In this document: piece after piece, positions 5,265 through 6,438 of the stretch
Layout of the letters: each line of letters opens with the position of its first letter
How positions within the stretch are numbered: position 1 is the first letter of the stretch
Source: an uncultured Ruminococcus sp.
GTDB lineage: Bacteria > Bacillota > Clostridia > Oscillospirales > Ruminococcaceae
Direction of reading: 5' to 3'
DNA: 6,438 nucleotides
NCBI GenBank assembly: GCA_947175005.1
Contig: CAMWLD010000135.1
Span: 1-6,438 of the forward strand
Notes under the pieces: model-generated
What the model was told of the DNA's origin: nothing
What the model saw: only the letters and a program-made list of their open reading frames with translations
Database searches by the model: none
Program-made: the position numbers and the translations under genes

Positions 5265-6438
5265 TTATTTATTGTTGCTCTCCGATTGACTATACTGCGC
5301 TTGATATTCTACAATTTTCTTAATATCGATCAGCCTGATCATATCATTATCAGCAGCAACTGCGTTAAGTTTATCGTCAAAACCGCTTTCCGAAAATAAA
5401 TAATAGTAAAACTCCGCCTTTTCTTTCTGCGGAGATAATTTGGCAGCAGTATCAAGATATTCGGATAAACTGAACGGCTTTCCCTTAAACTTGCACTCAC
5501 CAACAAGATATTTATCAGACCTCTGAGAAACCGCAAGCAGGTCGATCTCTGTCTCCTGCACTTCCGTACTGTTTTTGCGGCGCACTGTTGTTTTTCCCCA
5601 CCAACGTCCCATTCGCTTGTAACGAAAAGGCAATTGATTTGCTTTCTGCAATTCTCTTACATATTCGCGGCAAACATCTTCAAAAGCTAAGGACGCAAAC
5701 TCATGCAGATTTGGCTTGATCGCATATTCAAACACACCGTCCACATCACCGCTTTCAAGGTTGGAATAATTTGTGAATACAAAAGCATACCAAAAGCGAA
5801 AAAAATTATCCGTCAACCGATAAAGTCCGCGGTTGGTTTTTGCACGCTCCTTTGTGCCGTCATTAACGGAAAATTCACGCTCAACAATTTCAAGTTCAAT
5901 CAAATTTTTCAGATAAACACTGGTTTTGGATGTATCTTCCACCAGCGACTTCATGCTAATATCATTTAACCTTGTATTGCCCAAAGCCACCGCTTCAATA
6001 ATAGAATTATACAACGGCGTTTCGCGAAGCTCCTGCTTAAGCAAAAATTCCACTTCGCTATACAGTGTACAGCCCTTTGTCAAAATGTTTTTTTTGATAT
6101 TGTTTTTCAAGGAAATCTCAGGGTCAAATTGTCTAAGATAATGCGGAATTCCTCCCAGAATAGCATATGTGATTATTTTGTCACGATAATTATAATTCGG
6201 AAAAAACTGCATTGCGTCATAAAACCCCATAGACTTCATTTTATAAATATCGTTGGCACGACCGTACAGCGAATTTTTTTCGGCAAGCAGTTCCTTTTCA
6301 ATAAAACTCACAGCGCTGCCGCAAAGTACAAGCATTACGTTTCTGTCCTTTAAAAGCTCGTCCCAAACGTTTTGCAGAATGGACGGAATACTTTCATTTC
6401 CCTTGCACATATACGGAAACTCGTCGATTACCAGCAGC
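5265..6438 (-). CDS. Archaeal-type ATPase / DUF234 family ATP-binding protein, C-terminal 390 residues (runs off right edge)
   Basis: The frame is open from the right edge to TAA at 5267-5265; the N-terminus, with the Walker A P-loop (roughly 70 residues in the family), lies outside. Numbering from the first complete codon (6437), residues 1-9 are LLVIDEFPY, the Walker B strand with its acidic pair. LVLCGS (about 36-41) is the sensor-like strand. The family signature SLYGRA follows at about 56-61. A winged-helix-like segment (TRLNDISMKSLVEDTSKTSV) spans about 154-173 and continues to about 188. The DUF234 signature TDNFFRFWYAF starts near 209. At the end, D299 (in EIDLLA) and E314-C-K316 (in VGECKFK) match a PD-(D/E)XK nuclease core. 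The family consists of STAND/AAA-like P-loop ATPases, often on mobile DNA, with unproven function. It lies on the inferred element side of the tRNA-derived junction. The frame is intact. Confidence 0.9.
   Translation of the reverse strand, partial: LLVIDEFPYMCKGNESIPSILQNVWDELLKDRNVMLVLCGSAVSFIEKELLAEKNSLYGRANDIYKMKSMGFYDAMQFFPNYNYRDKIITYAILGGIPHYLRQFDPEISLKNNIKKNILTKGCTLYSEVEFLLKQELRETPLYNSIIEAVALGNTRLNDISMKSLVEDTSKTSVYLKNLIELEIVEREFSVNDGTKERAKTNRGLYRLTDNFFRFWYAFVFTNYSNLESGDVDGVFEYAIKPNLHEFASLAFEDVCREYVRELQKANQLPFRYKRMGRWWGKTTVRRKNSTEVQETEIDLLAVSQRSDKYLVGECKFKGKPFSLSEYLDTAAKLSPQKEKAEFYYYLFSESGFDDKLNAVAADNDMIRLIDIKKIVEYQAQYSQSESNNK

Noticed and set aside
5339..5536. 65-codon minus-strand frame inside the ATPase gene
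   Set aside because: It is an out-of-frame shadow of the DUF234/nuclease-like region, with no ribosome binding site.

Overview
The window looks like chromosomal DNA from a low-to-mid GC Firmicute, most likely a gut-type Clostridia (Ruminococcus/Oscillospiraceae or Lachnospiraceae-like). The reasons are strong AGGAGG-type ribosome binding sites, a textbook sigma-A promoter, intrinsic terminators, and the protein families present. All convincing genes lie on the minus strand. Two of them run off the window, one at each edge. No database search was possible, so family names rest on recognised motifs.

Left part (1-4012): a two-gene operon read right to left. A perfect-consensus promoter (TTGACA-17-TATAAT with an extended -10) drives a 139-residue protein and then a very large protein. 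The small protein has a C-terminal half that reads like a ubiquitin-like beta-grasp domain. The large protein is open through position 1, with at least 1138 residues, mostly alpha-helical and partly HEAT-like. I infer that it is the N-terminal portion of a DUF4132/YehI-MolR-type protein. In E. coli, yehI lies near a MoxR-type AAA+ ATPase (yehL), a VWA protein (yehP) and a SWIM-finger protein (yehQ), so partners may lie beyond the left edge. The 92-bp gap between the two genes holds a 20-codon mini-ORF that starts inside the upstream stop codon. It also holds a hairpin whose 3' arm includes part of the large gene's Shine-Dalgarno, an arrangement suggestive of translational coupling or attenuation.

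Middle (4009-5000): AT-rich, decayed DNA. It contains the C-terminal half of a hexapeptide-repeat (left-handed beta-helix) acetyltransferase broken by a frameshift, a stranded lipoprotein signal peptide of 22 codons with a good RBS, and an overlapping start-less reading frame that looks like a two-helix membrane protein. The rest has no recognisable gene, only a 12-bp hairpin.

Boundary (5005-5259): a 14-bp bidirectional terminator abuts a 24-bp sequence matching the T-loop, T-stem 3' strand, acceptor 3' strand and position 73 of a tRNA, read on the minus strand. The 5' part of that tRNA is absent. Small inverted repeats and a tandem 11-bp repeat lie about 120 bp further in. This is the expected anatomy of an attR-type junction left by a tyrosine-recombinase element integrated in a tRNA 3' end, with the element lying to the right.

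Right part (5265-6438): the C-terminal 390 codons of an archaeal-type ATPase/DUF234 protein (Walker B, winged helix, PD-(D/E)XK-like end). It would be cargo of, or next to, that inferred element.
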